DNA of 64,000 nt from Podocnemis expansa. Taxonomy: Eukaryota > Chordata > Testudines > Podocnemididae. Positions 1-10,977 of the stretch are shown piece by piece. Numbering within the stretch: position 1 is the first letter of the stretch; each line of letters begins with the position of its first letter. Where the stretch lies: assembly GCA_007922195.1 (NCBI GenBank), contig ML682005.1:35583762-35647761 (forward strand). Reading direction: 5' to 3'. The notes below the pieces were generated by a model that did not search any database, was not told the DNA's origin, and saw only the letters and a list, made by a program, of their open reading frames with translations. Both the position numbers and the translations under genes were made by a program.

Positions 1-230
1 TCTACAAGAGGTAGAAGAGAAAGGAGTCTCCTGTCTCTGAGAAGAACACTTGAACCACTTAATTATGCAGTACTGTGGTGTCCAGTTCCCTCAGTCTCTT
101 CCATTGAAGCTGTTCCACTAATTAAAGAATCAATGGAACAGGGCGACTAGACCTTGAGTCTCCCATGTCCCAGGTGGGGTGTGCCAGCTGCTGAACTACA
201 GTGTCATTTGCTCTCTGTGTGTAACTCAAA
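1..230. other. Flanking unique sequence, nothing recognised
   Basis: Ordinary mixed-composition DNA with no coding potential or repeat that I recognise. Its last three bases (AAA, 228-230) form the left target-site copy of the Harbinger element that starts at 231. Confidence 0.5.
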
Positions 231-475
231 GGCTATGTCTACACAGTACTTTTATTTCGAAATAAGAAGCATTATTTCGAAATAAAAGAAATTAGGTCTA
301 GACAACTTTCCCTTATTTCGAAAGGACGGTTCCCGTCCTTTCGAAATAAGAAGCGCTGTTTCGAAACAGGTTAAACCCCGATAATTTCGAAACAGCTGTT
401 ATTTTGAAACAGTCGTTTCGAAATAACGGGAATTAGATGTGTTATTTCGAAACAGCCGTTGTTTCAAAATAATGT
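231..475. repeat. Left terminal/subterminal repeat of the Harbinger element, rich in TTTCGAAA
   Basis: About eight copies of the palindromic core TTTCGAAA or close variants, often extended to TTATTTCGAAATAA, lie within 240 bp of the left end. The right end (about 5085-5229) has fewer and more diverged copies. Such repeated subterminal motifs commonly bind the transposase or its Myb-like partner. That role is inferred here. Confidence 0.75.
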
Positions 476-1881
476 GTCTCTGACCTCTTTCCCAGGGTAC
501 ATAGCACCCACAGGAAGGAGGAAGTGCTCAGCCCTGGCAGCGTGCTGATACACCCTCAGAGGCATGTCAGCACGTGGGGCAGGAGCTGCGGAGGGCAGAC
601 GGCGTGGTCCTGTGTGGACCAATGAGGAGATCCACCGACTCCTCGCCATCTGGAGCAGGCCTGAGATCCTGTCAAGGTTCCAGGCCAGCCATAGGAACCG
701 GGCAGTTTATGCCGCCATAGCAGCAGAGCTGTCAGCCCAGGGCCAGGAGCGCAGCACCGAGCAGGTGCGCTCCAAAATAAAGGCTCTGCAGCAGGACCAC
801 ACATGCACCAGGGACGCGCGTGAGCTCCAGGGAGAAGGTAGCACAGCCACCTGCCCCTTCTTCATGGAGCTGCACGCGTTCCTGGGGCGTGAGCCCAGTG
901 GCCTGCCTGCCCAGACAGTGGACACCGGGCCCGCCCCCAGCACCTCCTCAGGTGCCGAGGGACCACCCAGCAGCCCTGAGGCATCCCTGGATGTCGGGGG
1001 TCCTGAAGACCAACCACCACCACCACCACCAGAGGCGGAGGCAGGGACCCCAGAAACGATCCCCCCTGGCCAGGGTGGGGCCAGTGAGGAGGAGGGGGAG
1101 CAGGAGCCGGCAGTGGTAACAACCCTGGGGGACTTGGAGGCGATGGAGGAGGGGACGTCCCGGCGGACATCCGGAGCCCCTGTCGGTGAGTCGCCATGCC
1201 CCACAGGAGGGTGCAGGGCCAGGCCCACCCAGGGCACGGGCAGTGACGGGGTCCGGCACGGGGATGGGCAGGGCACCGGGCTAGGGTGGGGGGTCAGAGG
1301 GCCCGCCTGGACACGGGTCCCCGGGGGACATGTCGCACCCAGGTGATGGGCCCCTGCGTGCCTGAGTTAGGTTAACACAGGTGGGTGTGATGGATGCAGC
1401 TGCACCTTGGGCAGGGCGCACAGCCTGCAGAGCAGACCACTGGGATGTGGCCCTGGGAGACGCCGCAGAGCAACCCATCCAGGTGGGTCCAGTGCACATG
1501 TGGGCCCCAGGAGGCCCTGTGTCCCCCTGGGGCAATGTCCCACAGGACCCCAGCTTAGCTTCCTGATGACAGTGCGGGCGGAGCTGTGTGCTGTACACAA
1601 GCTGCACACAGGCAGGGCCAGCAGGCAGCAACCTCTAACCCTGTGTAATGCTTCCTCCTCGCAGCTCATGCCACTGGTAGCCAGCGGGCACGGAGCCCAA
1701 CCAGCAGCCCTGGGCCATGGAGGAGGCGGAGGAGGCGTGGACCCCGCACACGCAGTGAGATCCTTGCCAGCCTAGAGGACCTGGGGGAGTGAGCCGAGGC
1801 ATCCGCCCAGGCCTGGCGGTGGGAGCAGGCCGGCCGGCAGGACGCAGCCCTACAACTCCTGCGCCAGGGAGCCACCACCGC

Positions 1882-3147
1882 GAGCAGCTGGTCCTATTGA
1901 AGTGACCTGAGGAGTGGGTGGGCGCAAGCCCACCCACTTCTAAAACCCTTCCCCCAGCCTAAGGGGAAGCGGCACAAGGCAGGGCTTCAAAAAAGTCCGG
2001 GGGACAACGAAAGAGAAAACAGGGACGGGTGTGAAGGTTACAGGTTCAAAACAAGGGTTTCGGAAGGGGACACCGAGCAGAGAACCCCGGACAGCACCCA
2101 CTGCTCCCGAAAGGTGTAGAGGGAGCCTGCGGACGCCGCCCAGAAGAACTCTGCCCGGAGACGTGCACGGACGAGGGAACGGAAATAGGCCCCACAGTCG
2201 CAGGCCCCTCCCTCTGCCAACCTCCTCTCCCGAGTTTTATACGTGGCTACTTTCGCATAAGCCAAGAGGAGGTTGGCGAGGAGGTCCCGCGACTTGGTGG
2301 GGCCACGGATGGGGAGTGCGTAAAGGTACAAATGTGGGGAAAAGTGCAGCCAGAACCTCAAGAGGAGGTTCTGGAGGAGCCGGAAAAGGGGCTGCAACCT
2401 GGTGCAGTCTAAATAGACATGCGCCAGGGTCTCCCTCGCACCGCAAAAGGGGCAGGTGTCGGGGCGAGGGGTGAACCGCGCCAAGAACACGCCCGTGCTC
2501 ACGGCTCCATGGAGGAGCCGCCAACTGATGTCCCCGGCGGGCCTTGGAGTGAGGGTGGCATACAGACTGGCCCACCGGGGTTCCTCGCCCACCGCGGGTG
2601 GAATCAGGTCCCGCCACTTTGTGTCAGGGCGGGATGCTAGGGCGAGGAAATGGATGGTATGGAGCACGAGCGTGTAGAGATGTTTACGGGGCGCGGTTCG
2701 GAAAGAGGCCGGCTGCAGGTCCAGCAGCCGGCTCGGGGTATGGGGTGGGGATGGCCGGGGGGGCTGATGGGGCCGAGGCCCGATCAAGAGTTCTGGAGGG
2801 CCTGGGCTGAGAGGGGGGGCGGGGAGTACCCTCTCGCAGGACCCGCCCAAGGTAGGCCCGAGCAGCGGGAGGCAAAGCAGCCCTCACCTCCTGGAGTAGG
2901 CGCTGGGGGGTACGAGGGGTGGAGAGCCCCATGCGCCGAGCCAGCTCATGGGGATCCACCCAGTCCCCCCGGGCATAGTCCAGGAGATCTCCAACCCAGG
3001 TGACACCTGCCATGACCAACCTCCGCCTCACGGAGGGGGCCTCCGCCACCTGCACACTGAGATAGAGGTTGTGTAGCAGGGGCTCTGCGAGGAGGTCCTC
3101 CCCCTCGGTGGGTATAACCGACCTGGAGGCTGCAAAGAGCAGCTGGT
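1882..3147 (-). mobile_element. 5'-truncated Tx1-clade LINE inserted in the Harbinger Myb-like gene
   Basis: The insertion spans 1893-3136 and is bracketed by exact 11-bp copies GAGCAGCTGGT at 1882-1892 and 3137-3147. The inserted DNA encodes, on the minus strand, the C-terminal part of a LINE ORF2. About 145 bp of 3' UTR follows its stop at 2038. The 5' end is cut off inside ORF2, as expected from abortive target-primed reverse transcription. The host Myb reading frame resumes directly after the insertion, which confirms the boundaries. Confidence 0.9.
2038..3136 (-). pseudogene. C-terminal ORF2 fragment of a Tx1-type LINE, one frameshift
   Basis: Read from 3136 downwards, the frame enters with 'AASRSVIPTEGEDL' and runs through a helical region typical of the post-reverse-transcriptase part of Tx1/L1-group ORF2. 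Near 2810-2820, at a run of G on the plus strand, the frame shifts. The second frame continues through 'KWRDLIPP' and a CX2CX7HX4C zinc knuckle (CPFC...H...C) to a stop at 2038. Reverse transcriptase and endonuclease domains are absent. The Tx1 assignment comes from remembered similarity to turtle and frog Tx1 ORF2 C-termini, so the clade is less certain than the LINE identity. Confidence 0.82.
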
Positions 3148-3367
3148 GGCTGCCTTTGAGAAACAGGCCGTGGCCATGGAGCAGCAGGCCATGGCCATGG
3201 AGAGGCTGAGGACGGCGGTGGACAACGCAGCCACCAGTCTGCGCCATATTGCTGACAGCATGGGGCCACCGGCGCCTAGCAGAGCACCACCCCAGCATGG
3301 AGCTCCACGCCGACCCAGGACCCGGGGTGGGCCTGGGCAGAGCTGTGCCACACCTGCCTCCCCGTGA

Positions 3368-3497
3368 CCCCATCTCCCAGTTGCAGCCCCGAGCCCCACT
3401 GACCCCCCACCCCAACCCCATCTCCCAGTTGCAGCCCCAAGCCCCACTGACCCCCACCCCAACCCCATCTCCCAGTTGCAGCCCCGAGCCCCACTGA
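3368..3497. repeat. Short tandem repeat, unit about 48 bp, nearly three copies
   Basis: A C-rich unit beginning CCCATCTCCCAGTTGCAGCC recurs at 3368, 3417 and 3464 (periods 49 and 47 bp). It sits in the spacer between the two Harbinger genes, just after the Myb-like stop codon, so it may belong to the 3' UTR. Confidence 0.9.
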
Positions 3498-3520
3498 CTC
3501 CCACCCCCCTGTTCGTTATA

Positions 3521-3526
3521 AATAAA
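3521..3526 (+). terminator. Polyadenylation signal of the Harbinger Myb-like gene
   Basis: AATAAA lies 154 bp after the Myb-like stop codon and just before the 3' end of the convergent transposase transcript. Predicted from position and motif. Confidence 0.65.
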
Positions 3527-3561
3527 AATGTTAACACATGCCATTAGTGTGTGTGGTGTAT

Positions 3562-3567
3562 TTTATT
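3562..3567 (-). terminator. Polyadenylation signal of the Harbinger transposase gene
   Basis: TTTATT on the plus strand reads AATAAA on the minus strand, 140 bp past the transposase stop at 3708. With the plus-strand signal 36 bp away it forms a compact bidirectional 3' end. Confidence 0.65.
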
Positions 3568-3707
3568 GGTGGTGCTACAACAGTGTGGGTGGATGGGTGG
3601 GGGCTGTCTGTGCTAGAAGGGGGATGAGGGTGGTGTGTGGTGGGGCAGGCCTGGCCTTCAGGGGTCCTCTGCAGCTGCAAAGCTGTCCGTCAGTGCCTCG
3701 CAGATGG

Positions 3708-4904
3708 CTAGGGCCCTCGTGGAGGCCCACTCCCATGGGGCATGGGTGCAGGCTGCTCATACCGGTGCCCGATGAGCTGGGCCTCGGCCTCCCAGGTAGC
3801 TGCGAGGGGCTCACCCCGCATTTCACAGAAGTTATGCAGGGCCAGGCAGGTGCCGATGACCTGGGTCGCTGTCACCTCTCCGAGGTGGAGGTGGGTCAGG
3901 AGGCACCTCCAGCGGGCCTTCAGCTGTCCAAAAGCCCACTCAATAACTTGGCGGCAGCGGTTCAGCCACAGGTTAAACAGCTGGCGGCGAGGGTTGAGGG
4001 GCCCTGTGTAGGGGCGCATCAGTCATGGGCAGAGGGGATAGGCCGCATCTACCATGAGGAGGACAGGCACCTCTACCCCCCCAACATAGATGTTCTGTGG
4101 GGGGAAGAAGGTGCCCGCCTCCATGCCCTGGTAGAGGGACGAGTTCCTGAGGATGCAGGCATCATGTGCCCTCCCTGGCCAACCCACATTGCAGTTTTGG
4201 AAGATCCCCCGGTGGTCCACGAGGGCCTGCACAACAATTGAGTGGTAGCCCTTCCTGTTCCGGTACTCTGCCGCTCAGTGGTCTGGGGCCCTCACAGGGA
4301 TGTGGGTGGCATCCAGGATCCCCATGCAGTTCGGGAATCCCAGCGCTGCCATACCATCCATGGTGGCCTGCAGCTCCCCCTGCGTGACAAGGCACCACAG
4401 CAGCCCTCTGTTAATGGCCCTGGTGACTTGGCCGAGGATGACCACGACGGTGGCCCTGCCAATCCCGAACAGGTGGGCCACGGACCTGTAGGACTCCGGG
4501 GTGGCCATCTTCCATATGGCTATGGCCACCCTTTTGTCCACAGGGATGGTCAGATGCATGGCAGCGTCCCTGCGATGCAGCAGTGGGGTCAGTTCAGATA
4601 CCAGCTGCTCAAAGCTGGCCCTGGCCATCCTGAAGTCGCGCCGCCACTGGTTGTTGTCCCAGGTTTGGAGCACGACCCGCTCCCACCAATCAGTGCTCAT
4701 CTCCTGGGCCCAGACTCGGTGAGGCACTGACAGAGGCAGGCGCACTAGGGCAGCCCTGAGGCCCAGGGTGCTGGCAACCTGGAGCACACCCTGGTCAGCA
4801 TCGGGGTCTCTGAACAGTGTGTCCCCCAACAGGAGCACGCTGTGCAGACATGCAGTGTGCCTAGTGGTCAGCCGTCGAAGACTAGGCAGCCAGGCACCAT
4901 CCAT
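3708..4904 (-). pseudogene. PIF/Harbinger DDE transposase (HARBI1/ALP1-like), two nonsense codons
   Basis: One uninterrupted frame runs from ATG at 4904 to the stop at 3708 (398 codons), broken only by TGA at codon 210 (4277-4275) and codon 294 (4025-4023). The first looks like CGA to TGA and the second like TGG to TGA, both ordinary CpG-type or G-to-A decay. There are no indels. The catalytic triad is in place: Asp198 in 'GILDATHIPV', Asp286 in 'LLMVDAAYPL' and Glu322 in 'RQVIEWAFGQLKARW'. An N-terminal helix-turn-helix-like region ('YRSVAHLFGIGRATV') lies at about residues 145-165. The family cuts and pastes DNA with a 3-bp target. The catalytic core lies at or beyond the stops, so this copy cannot make an active enzyme. 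Confidence 0.92.
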
Positions 4905-4965
4905 CTGAGTTGCTTGCAGAGTCCTGCTAGCCAGAATGGACGGGGAAGTGAGGTCGGGGCCAGCC

Positions 4966-4979
4966 TTTTATAGGATTGG
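4966..4979 (-). promoter_or_regulatory. CCAAT and TATA motifs upstream of the transposase
   Basis: On the minus strand CCAAT (4979-4975) is followed at once by TATAAAA (4972-4966), about 62 bp upstream of the transposase ATG at 4904. TATA position and orientation fit a core promoter. The CCAAT box is unusually close to it. Confidence 0.5.
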
Positions 4980-5229
4980 CTAGCAAAATGGCTCCCGGCA
5001 TGGCCCAGGGAAGCAGCCATGTTGCCACACCTCCCATGGTGCCCTGCCCCTGAAGTGAAATAGCAAGTCCACTGTGTGGACTTGCTATTTCGTTTCCAGC
5101 TTTCCCCCTTATTTCACCTGGTTCTGTTGTTATTTTGCTTCCCGTTATTTCGACATAACATTCTTATTTCGACATAAGCTATTTCAAAATAAGCTATTTC
5201 GAAATAACGGGCTGTGTGTAGACATAGCC

Positions 5230-5806
5230 AAAGACTTCTAGGTACTTATCCATAGTGGAACAATCATTATAAAGCAGGTGATACCAACATCTCTTCCTTC
5301 CACCATTTTGTGTGGAGTGAAGCAAGCACCTAACTAATTCATGAAAGTGTGCCTAAACTGCTTGGCTCCTGGAAATTGTTTTCTATTCATGGGTCACTAA
5401 GCAGAGATAGGTGTCCCCCTATAGCCCGAACCTAGGCACTTATCTCCAAGTCAAGGAAAAGGGCTTATGACACATGCCATCTGCATCTATGACTGGCTAG
5501 TTTAGGCAGCTTCCTACCTAACAAGCTCATGTTTGTGCATCGCATTCTAAGGCGCTCATTCATCATATAGTATGCCTGGACTCCTAACTCATGTTTTACA
5601 GAGCTCAGTGGAATTCTAGAGATTTTCTAGGCACCAAAAAATTAGGCACTGGGACACACAAGATTGCAAAATTTAAATCCCTTTGTTGATCTAGGACTAA
5701 GACTCCAATCCTGTGAATACTTAAGCACAAGCTTAACTGGAAGGCAATGGAAATACTCATGTATAAAATTAAGCAGGTGCTTTGAAGATTGGGAGTTAAT
5801 TTTATA
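5230..5806. other. Intergenic; includes an old 'AAGCACAAGCTTAA'-type repeat
   Basis: No coding potential. From about 5695 to 5805 the sequence resembles a common old sauropsid repeat (text like 'AATCCTGTGAATACTTAAGCAC'). A related piece occurs at about 13,524-13,620. The MITE at 5807 lies against it. Confidence 0.4.
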
Positions 5807-6240
5807 GGCTATGTCTACACGCACAGTTTTATTTTGAAATAAGTCCTTTCGAAATGGCTTATTTCAAAATAAAACCCTTGTTTCAAAAGGGCTCATTTCG
5901 AAATACGGAAAACCCTGAAATCAAAATGGCCATTATTTCGAAAGGGATATTTCGAAATAACACCAATTGGACCGCTGTTTTGAAAAGTTGTTTCAAAACA
6001 ACAGGTCTACACGGTGTTGTTTCAAAAGAACAGGTCTAAACGGCGTTATTTCAAAACATCCCTTCCGAAATAATGGCAGTTTCGAAAACATCGAGGTTTT
6101 ACTGTTTCGGAACGACGATTCTTATTTCGAAAGGACAGGATCTGTCCTTTCGAAATAAGAAAACGTTGTATAGACCTAATTTCTTTTATTTCGAAATAAT
6201 GAGTGTTATTTCAAAATAAAAGTGCTATGTAGACATAGCC
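5807..6240. mobile_element. Harbinger-type foldback MITE (434 bp)
   Basis: It has the same 14-bp terminus, GGCTATGTCTACAC, as the full-length element and ends in its near-perfect complement. ATA copies flank it (5804-5806 and 6241-6243). Almost the whole element is an inverted repeat filled with TTTCGAAA and TTTCAAAA motifs. It has no coding capacity and is a plausible passenger of the 231-5229 type of autonomous element. Confidence 0.9.
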
Positions 6241-7351
6241 ATATATGATTATAAACCGATTATCCAGTTCTGCCTCAAGCTGTGCACATACAAACATCAC
6301 ATGGGCATATTTCTTACCAGCCCACAGTACTGCCATTTTAGACTTCGCATATGCCTCCAGTAACAAAGAGGCAATTGCACACTTGATCTGAAGCTTACTG
6401 AGGTGAGTGTAAAGGTTCCCACTGACTTAATGGGACTGGATCATGCTCCCTGTGTGAACATTACCCCAGACTGTATGTCTGATTCTGAGGCCTCAAACAA
6501 TGCAAAGCATGAACTACATGGAGTCAATTCATTTTCAGAGATATATGTTTGACAGTTCTTCGTAAACTCAGTCCTTATGCTTCACCTCTTTGTCTGTATC
6601 CACCTGTTGCCTTTAGTCTTAGATTATAAGAGCCTTAGAGCAAGGATGATTTTTTTAAATTCTGCATTTGTACAACTAGCATAATGGGATTTTGGTTCGT
6701 TAGCAGGACATTGAACTGCTATGGTAATTCAAAAAACTGAAACATCTGAATAGAAAGTTCATGCTTGCAGTCTCCACCTTTGTGACAGGATCAGCAAGCT
6801 CCCTTTGGGATGGACTCTGCACCCCTCATGTTTTCTCAACATGCTTTAGGAGGCAACAATCAAAGTACAAGTAAATAAAAATGTATTAGAGTCATGGTGG
6901 GGAAAGGTGGAGATAAGAGAATTTGGCTCAGAATCCCAGTAGAGCTTTTACTCTGTTGCTCAGCTATGACATTAGAACCACATCTAGGGTGCTCTACAGT
7001 TATGGAGAAGGCACATGGACTTTATTAAGGTTCTGCAGTGACGACAGACTCAGCAGCAAAAATCAGGAGTTCAGCCATGTCCCCCTCACTCAGATTTCTG
7101 TGAACTTTAATGTCCGTAAAGAGTCAGCAGTAGGCAGAGACTCCCCTGAAGTAGCTGTGCATGGAACTTCTGTGTTTTCTAACTGTGTTAGCATTGCAGA
7201 CAGTATTGACTGAGACTAAAAATCCAAAAATTTTCTCTTCCATTTATACCCTTCTTACTCCCATTTTTATGTACTGAATAAATTACTGCTACTTTATTAC
7301 ACTTTAAAACCCCCCTGTTTCTTTGTTTTTTTCTCCTTCATTTTTGCTCAC
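6241..7351. other. Intergenic, no supportable feature
   Basis: AT-rich DNA with only short open frames. Around 6380-6470 is text resembling old reptile repeats, and a short stretch at 6780-6860 may come from an old interspersed repeat. Neither can be assigned. Confidence 0.4.
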
Positions 7352-7573
7352 CAGGGGTGTCCAACCTTTTTGGATGAGGGGCCACATTGCAATTCTTTTC
7401 TCACTAGGGGGCTGGTGAGCAAGTTTTTTGTTTTGGGTTGTTTTTTTGTTTTTTTTTTTAAACTTGCTGAGCCTCACACAGCCCACAGAGGTGCATGTGG
7501 TGGTTCTGCAGACCAGATAAGAGCCCTTGGTGGGCCAGATTCTGGCCCACGGGCCACACGTCGGACAAGCCTG
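7352..7573. mobile_element. hAT-type MITE
   Basis: It begins CAGGGGTGTCCAACC and ends GGACAAGCCTG, a degenerate complement. The interior holds the typical 'GGGCCAGATTCTGGCCC' text of this hAT group. I found no convincing 8-bp target duplication, so the ends may be eroded. Confidence 0.65.
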
Positions 7574-8274
7574 AGTTAAAAGCACTCATCACCCAGGATC
7601 TCAATTAACAATGAAGAATCATTACATTTACCTCGCCTTTCTATCCCAAATCTCAATATATAACTATATGCATTTCAATTATAGAGCCCTTCTTTGATGA
7701 CTATTAAATGTAAAGGTTCCTACAGATCAAGACAAATGCTGCTCCTCTGTCTTCTGGTGCCCCTGCTTTCAAGAGGTCTGAGTTTGCTTTCCTTAGCATA
7801 TATTTTGAATGGTTATACACAGATGCTTCTTCGAAAGAGCTGGACTCTCTTTTATCACTTCAAAGTGATACTTGTTCTGACAACTTCCTGGTACTGGTAG
7901 TTAGATCTATTTGAGAACCATCCCACAGAAGGTGTGCTTGCAAGGAGAAAGACACTGGGGATTGAAGGATAACATACTCATGAAATTTCCACGTTTGAAA
8001 CCCAACCCACCTTCAAGACTGCATGAACCCAATCATACCGGAGGTTCTAACCAATAGCTAATTACACTACTGACTATGTTGTGACACAGCAGCAGTTCCA
8101 AATGTGTAGAGCAATCCCAGAAACATTGACAAAATGTGCACACATTTTAAAGAGGCCTTTTTTATTTTAGTTTGGCAGAATTTCTCCCTCTTCTTAATTC
8201 TGAATACATTAAATTACTCCTTAAGCTGATAATGTTAGAGATTCACTATCACAACACCTTTCTACTCACCAGTG
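7574..8274. other. Intergenic, no supportable feature
   Basis: Mixed AT-rich DNA. No exon-like open frame, tRNA or clear repeat was recognised. Confidence 0.4.
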
Positions 8275-9357
8275 TGTCAGGTCTGACACACAGGGACCAA
8301 GCCCACTGTGATGTTCCCTTCCTGCAGTCTGGACTGGTGTGCAGTTATGCCAACACAAGACTCTACCCCAGGGCCCTGACTTGCCCCACCTTGCTTTGTG
8401 AATCCCCACTCATGGGTCAGCTCATGTCCAGACCCCTGTGCATACTTGGATCCTCATCCAGTGCAAGAACACGCTCACTAGCCCCTCATGGGATGGTTCC
8501 CCAGTGAACACTCCCAGTTCCAGATGCAGTCCCAGGAACTTCCATCTTGCAAGGCTCAGTATGCCCCCATGGGGCCTTGCAAGCTCATTAACCCTGGACT
8601 GTCAATTTAAAAAAGAAATTGATTTGCAACAGCTTTGTTCTCGCTGAAGCCCCATGAACCCTCATTGAACATGCAGTGCCTCAGATAAAACAATCATAAG
8701 GTTGTTGATTACAATATAATTTTAGTGAATACAAGTCAAATCAATATAAATCTGATAATTCAGTCAAGGAGAAATCACAATCAAATAAAAGAAAAGATTG
8801 CATTCTAAACTAAGATCACTATTTCAGTCATATTCAGTTTACTCACAGGCTTGATCCACTGATGTCTTTTATCCAGAATCTGCTTTCCCTCCTGTGAATA
8901 GATTTCCAGTTATTAAAGTTGGTTGGAAGATGGAATCTGTGGGAGGAGCCTGTTACCACTCAATGATTGTCTTTTTCTTTTCCAAACCTCCTCTGCTCCC
9001 TCTGCAATATGATGATTCTTTGTGTTGTGATCTTTCCCTCACTGAACCAAGGTACTTAAGATGCATTGTTCTTTATGCATGTTTCTCCAGGGTGTTGAAA
9101 TACAACTCTGTGTTCCGGCTGGGGTCATGATACAACAGAGTTTCATATCTGTACACATGTGTGATGTTGCAGGAAACACTATCATAACAGTAATGTAGAG
9201 CATGCCGTGAGCATTCAAAAAATGCCTCATCTGACATACTTTGTATTAGACCATACAGAGTTACGCTGTAACTCTTACATTACAAGGGTTTACAGGGTAA
9301 CTGTACATTACAAGGGTATACATGGAGTGTGGCATATCACAACCCCATTCCCTGACA
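8275..9357 (-). repeat. Possible solo LTR (low confidence)
   Basis: The interval is bounded by TGTCAGG at 8275 and CCTGACA at 9351-9357, a 7-bp inverted pair with TG...CA ends as in retroviral-type LTRs. At 1.08 kb its size is possible for an LTR. The flanking bases do not match as a target duplication and no polyadenylation signal fits well. It may be coincidence. Confidence 0.28.
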
Positions 9358-10977
9358 TACAGCCTGTATAACTCCACTAACGTCAGTGCAACTGAGTTGC
9401 TGCAAATAGAATTTTGTCCAGGAGATTTTAAAGTGCAATAAAATATTTTGCTATCCTTTGTTCAAAACGTTAGAATTAAAATTATAAATAGAAACCCATA
9501 TAAGACTGATCTTTAGTGTTCAATTAATTCTCCTGTCATTCACTCTCAATGTAAATCACAAGAGATCAGCAACAATGAGAATTAGGGCTCAAGTCAGAGA
9601 ACACTGAAACAGAGCACCTGAAACTCTAATTGACCAACCTAGCAAATACTGTACACCACTGTAATTCTATTATAAAAAAGAAGGCAAGAACTAGTTCAAC
9701 CTCTACCTCACAGAAAACATTTTGTTCCTTTGTCAAACAAAGTATCCTGTCTTCCATATTACAATCCATGGTTCCACCCTTCTCAGTCCTGAATGCCAAG
9801 TTTTGGCAAAATTACAAAATCTGGTTTACCACTCAATGCAAGATACTAAGGACTTAAAGAAGAGTAGATTTCTTTCTTCCCCTTATCTAATAGTTTAAGC
9901 TGGAATTGCCAAAGGCTCAAAAAGGATTTAGATGCCATGCTCCCGCAGAGAAAAATCTCTCCCTTTCTTACTTTGCTCTGGTGCTCAGCAAATTTAGTAG
10001 CATTTAAAAAAAAAAAAAATCATGTGTGGACACACACACTCATACGGTGTATTCCATCCTAAAGAACCTGAAATTAATTTTAAAAACTCCACTGAAGTCA
10101 TTAGAAGTTTTGCAAAGTGAATGACTATATTGTGTTTCATAGTTAAACATAAGAACTGGTTTCTTTCCAAAACTCCCAGTCCCTTTTTTAAATTACTTCA
10201 CCCTCCTCCTCCAGTTCTTTTTGAGATGAAAATTCCTTTTGTGACACCCGACCATAGGAAAAAAAAATGTTTTGTGGTGTATATGAGTAAAATTGAATCA
10301 ACCGACTTTGACTTAGATAAGTGAGAGACAGAAAATTTGTCCCCAGATTTCCAAATTAAATTTTGCATTCATAAGTAAAATATAATAAAGAAAATGCCCT
10401 AAAAGCTTAAAATTCCCAATTTGGCATAACTCTGCATATCACTGAAGAAGGAAGTCAACCATAATTTAAAGAATAAAAATTAAGGAATTTTGAAGTTATA
10501 AATTTGTAGAATTTCATCCATACATGCACAATATGTAAGCATTCAATTTACACTAAGCACTTGCTTTACACTTGCTTTGTTGAATCTGGGCCTATCTGAT
10601 TAAAATGGTATTTGATTTATGACTGTACCATTACAGCAGACTGGATGCATTAAAATGCCTTGATAGTTACTAAGAAGTGCTAAGATGCATCGAATAATTT
10701 AGCTGTAGTCCTTCAAATGAGTTTAATTAAACAAGGAAATGAAATGCAAAAACTATTAACAAAGTGTTAAGGCTGAGAAAACAAAACAGTCTAGAGTTAA
10801 GGTTTATAGCCAGATCCTGGAGACAGTCTCATTGGTCATACGTAGCATTTTCAGTTCCTGTGTTCTGGTTAGAATGCATTCTTCATTCTATAGTCTGGAA
10901 TGCATTTAACTACAGAACGTGCCACACACTGGACTTAGCAATGTTGCAGAACCTTAATTCTTCAGCCTTAACTGAGG
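9358..10977. other. Intergenic, no supportable feature
   Basis: AT-rich DNA with a poly-A run near 10,007-10,019. Nothing gene-like was recognised. Confidence 0.45.

Larger units (their letters stand above)
564..3367 (+). pseudogene. Harbinger-encoded Myb/SANT-like DNA-binding protein, two exons, interrupted by a LINE
   Basis: In PIF/Harbinger elements this protein helps bring the transposase to the nucleus and to the element ends. Exon 1 (564-1185) opens with ATG and encodes a trihelix/Myb_DNA-bind_4-like domain at residues 15-85, with Trp at 18 and 30, followed by a long Pro/Glu-rich linker. It ends at a consensus donor (GTGAGT at 1186). The best acceptor is the CTCCTCGCAG ending at 1664. 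Joining the two continues in frame into an Arg-rich block and the 'SEILASLEDLGE' stretch, then meets a TGA that probably decayed from CGA. Exon 2 is split at 1892 by a Tx1-type LINE and resumes at 3137 with a Met/Ala/Gln-rich helix (about 3140-3270), ending at the TGA at 3365. The splice junction is predicted, not proven. Confidence 0.8.
231..5229. mobile_element. Nearly complete PIF/Harbinger DNA transposon (5.0 kb)
   Basis: The element starts with GGCTATGTCTACAC at 231 and ends with the reverse complement of the same motif at 5229. It is flanked by 3-bp AAA copies (228-230 and 5230-5232), and 3-bp target duplications are typical of PIF/Harbinger. Inside are the two genes this superfamily carries: a Myb/SANT-like DNA-binding protein on the plus strand and a DDE transposase on the minus strand. 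They converge on a short spacer with a polyadenylation signal for each. The copy is damaged by one LINE insertion and three in-frame stops, but the ends look intact, so the insertion is probably fairly recent. Confidence 0.93.

Noticed and set aside
707..1276. Long antisense frames opposite the Myb-like exon
   Set aside because: Shadow frames of a GC-rich coding exon; the plus-strand frame has the DNA-binding domain.
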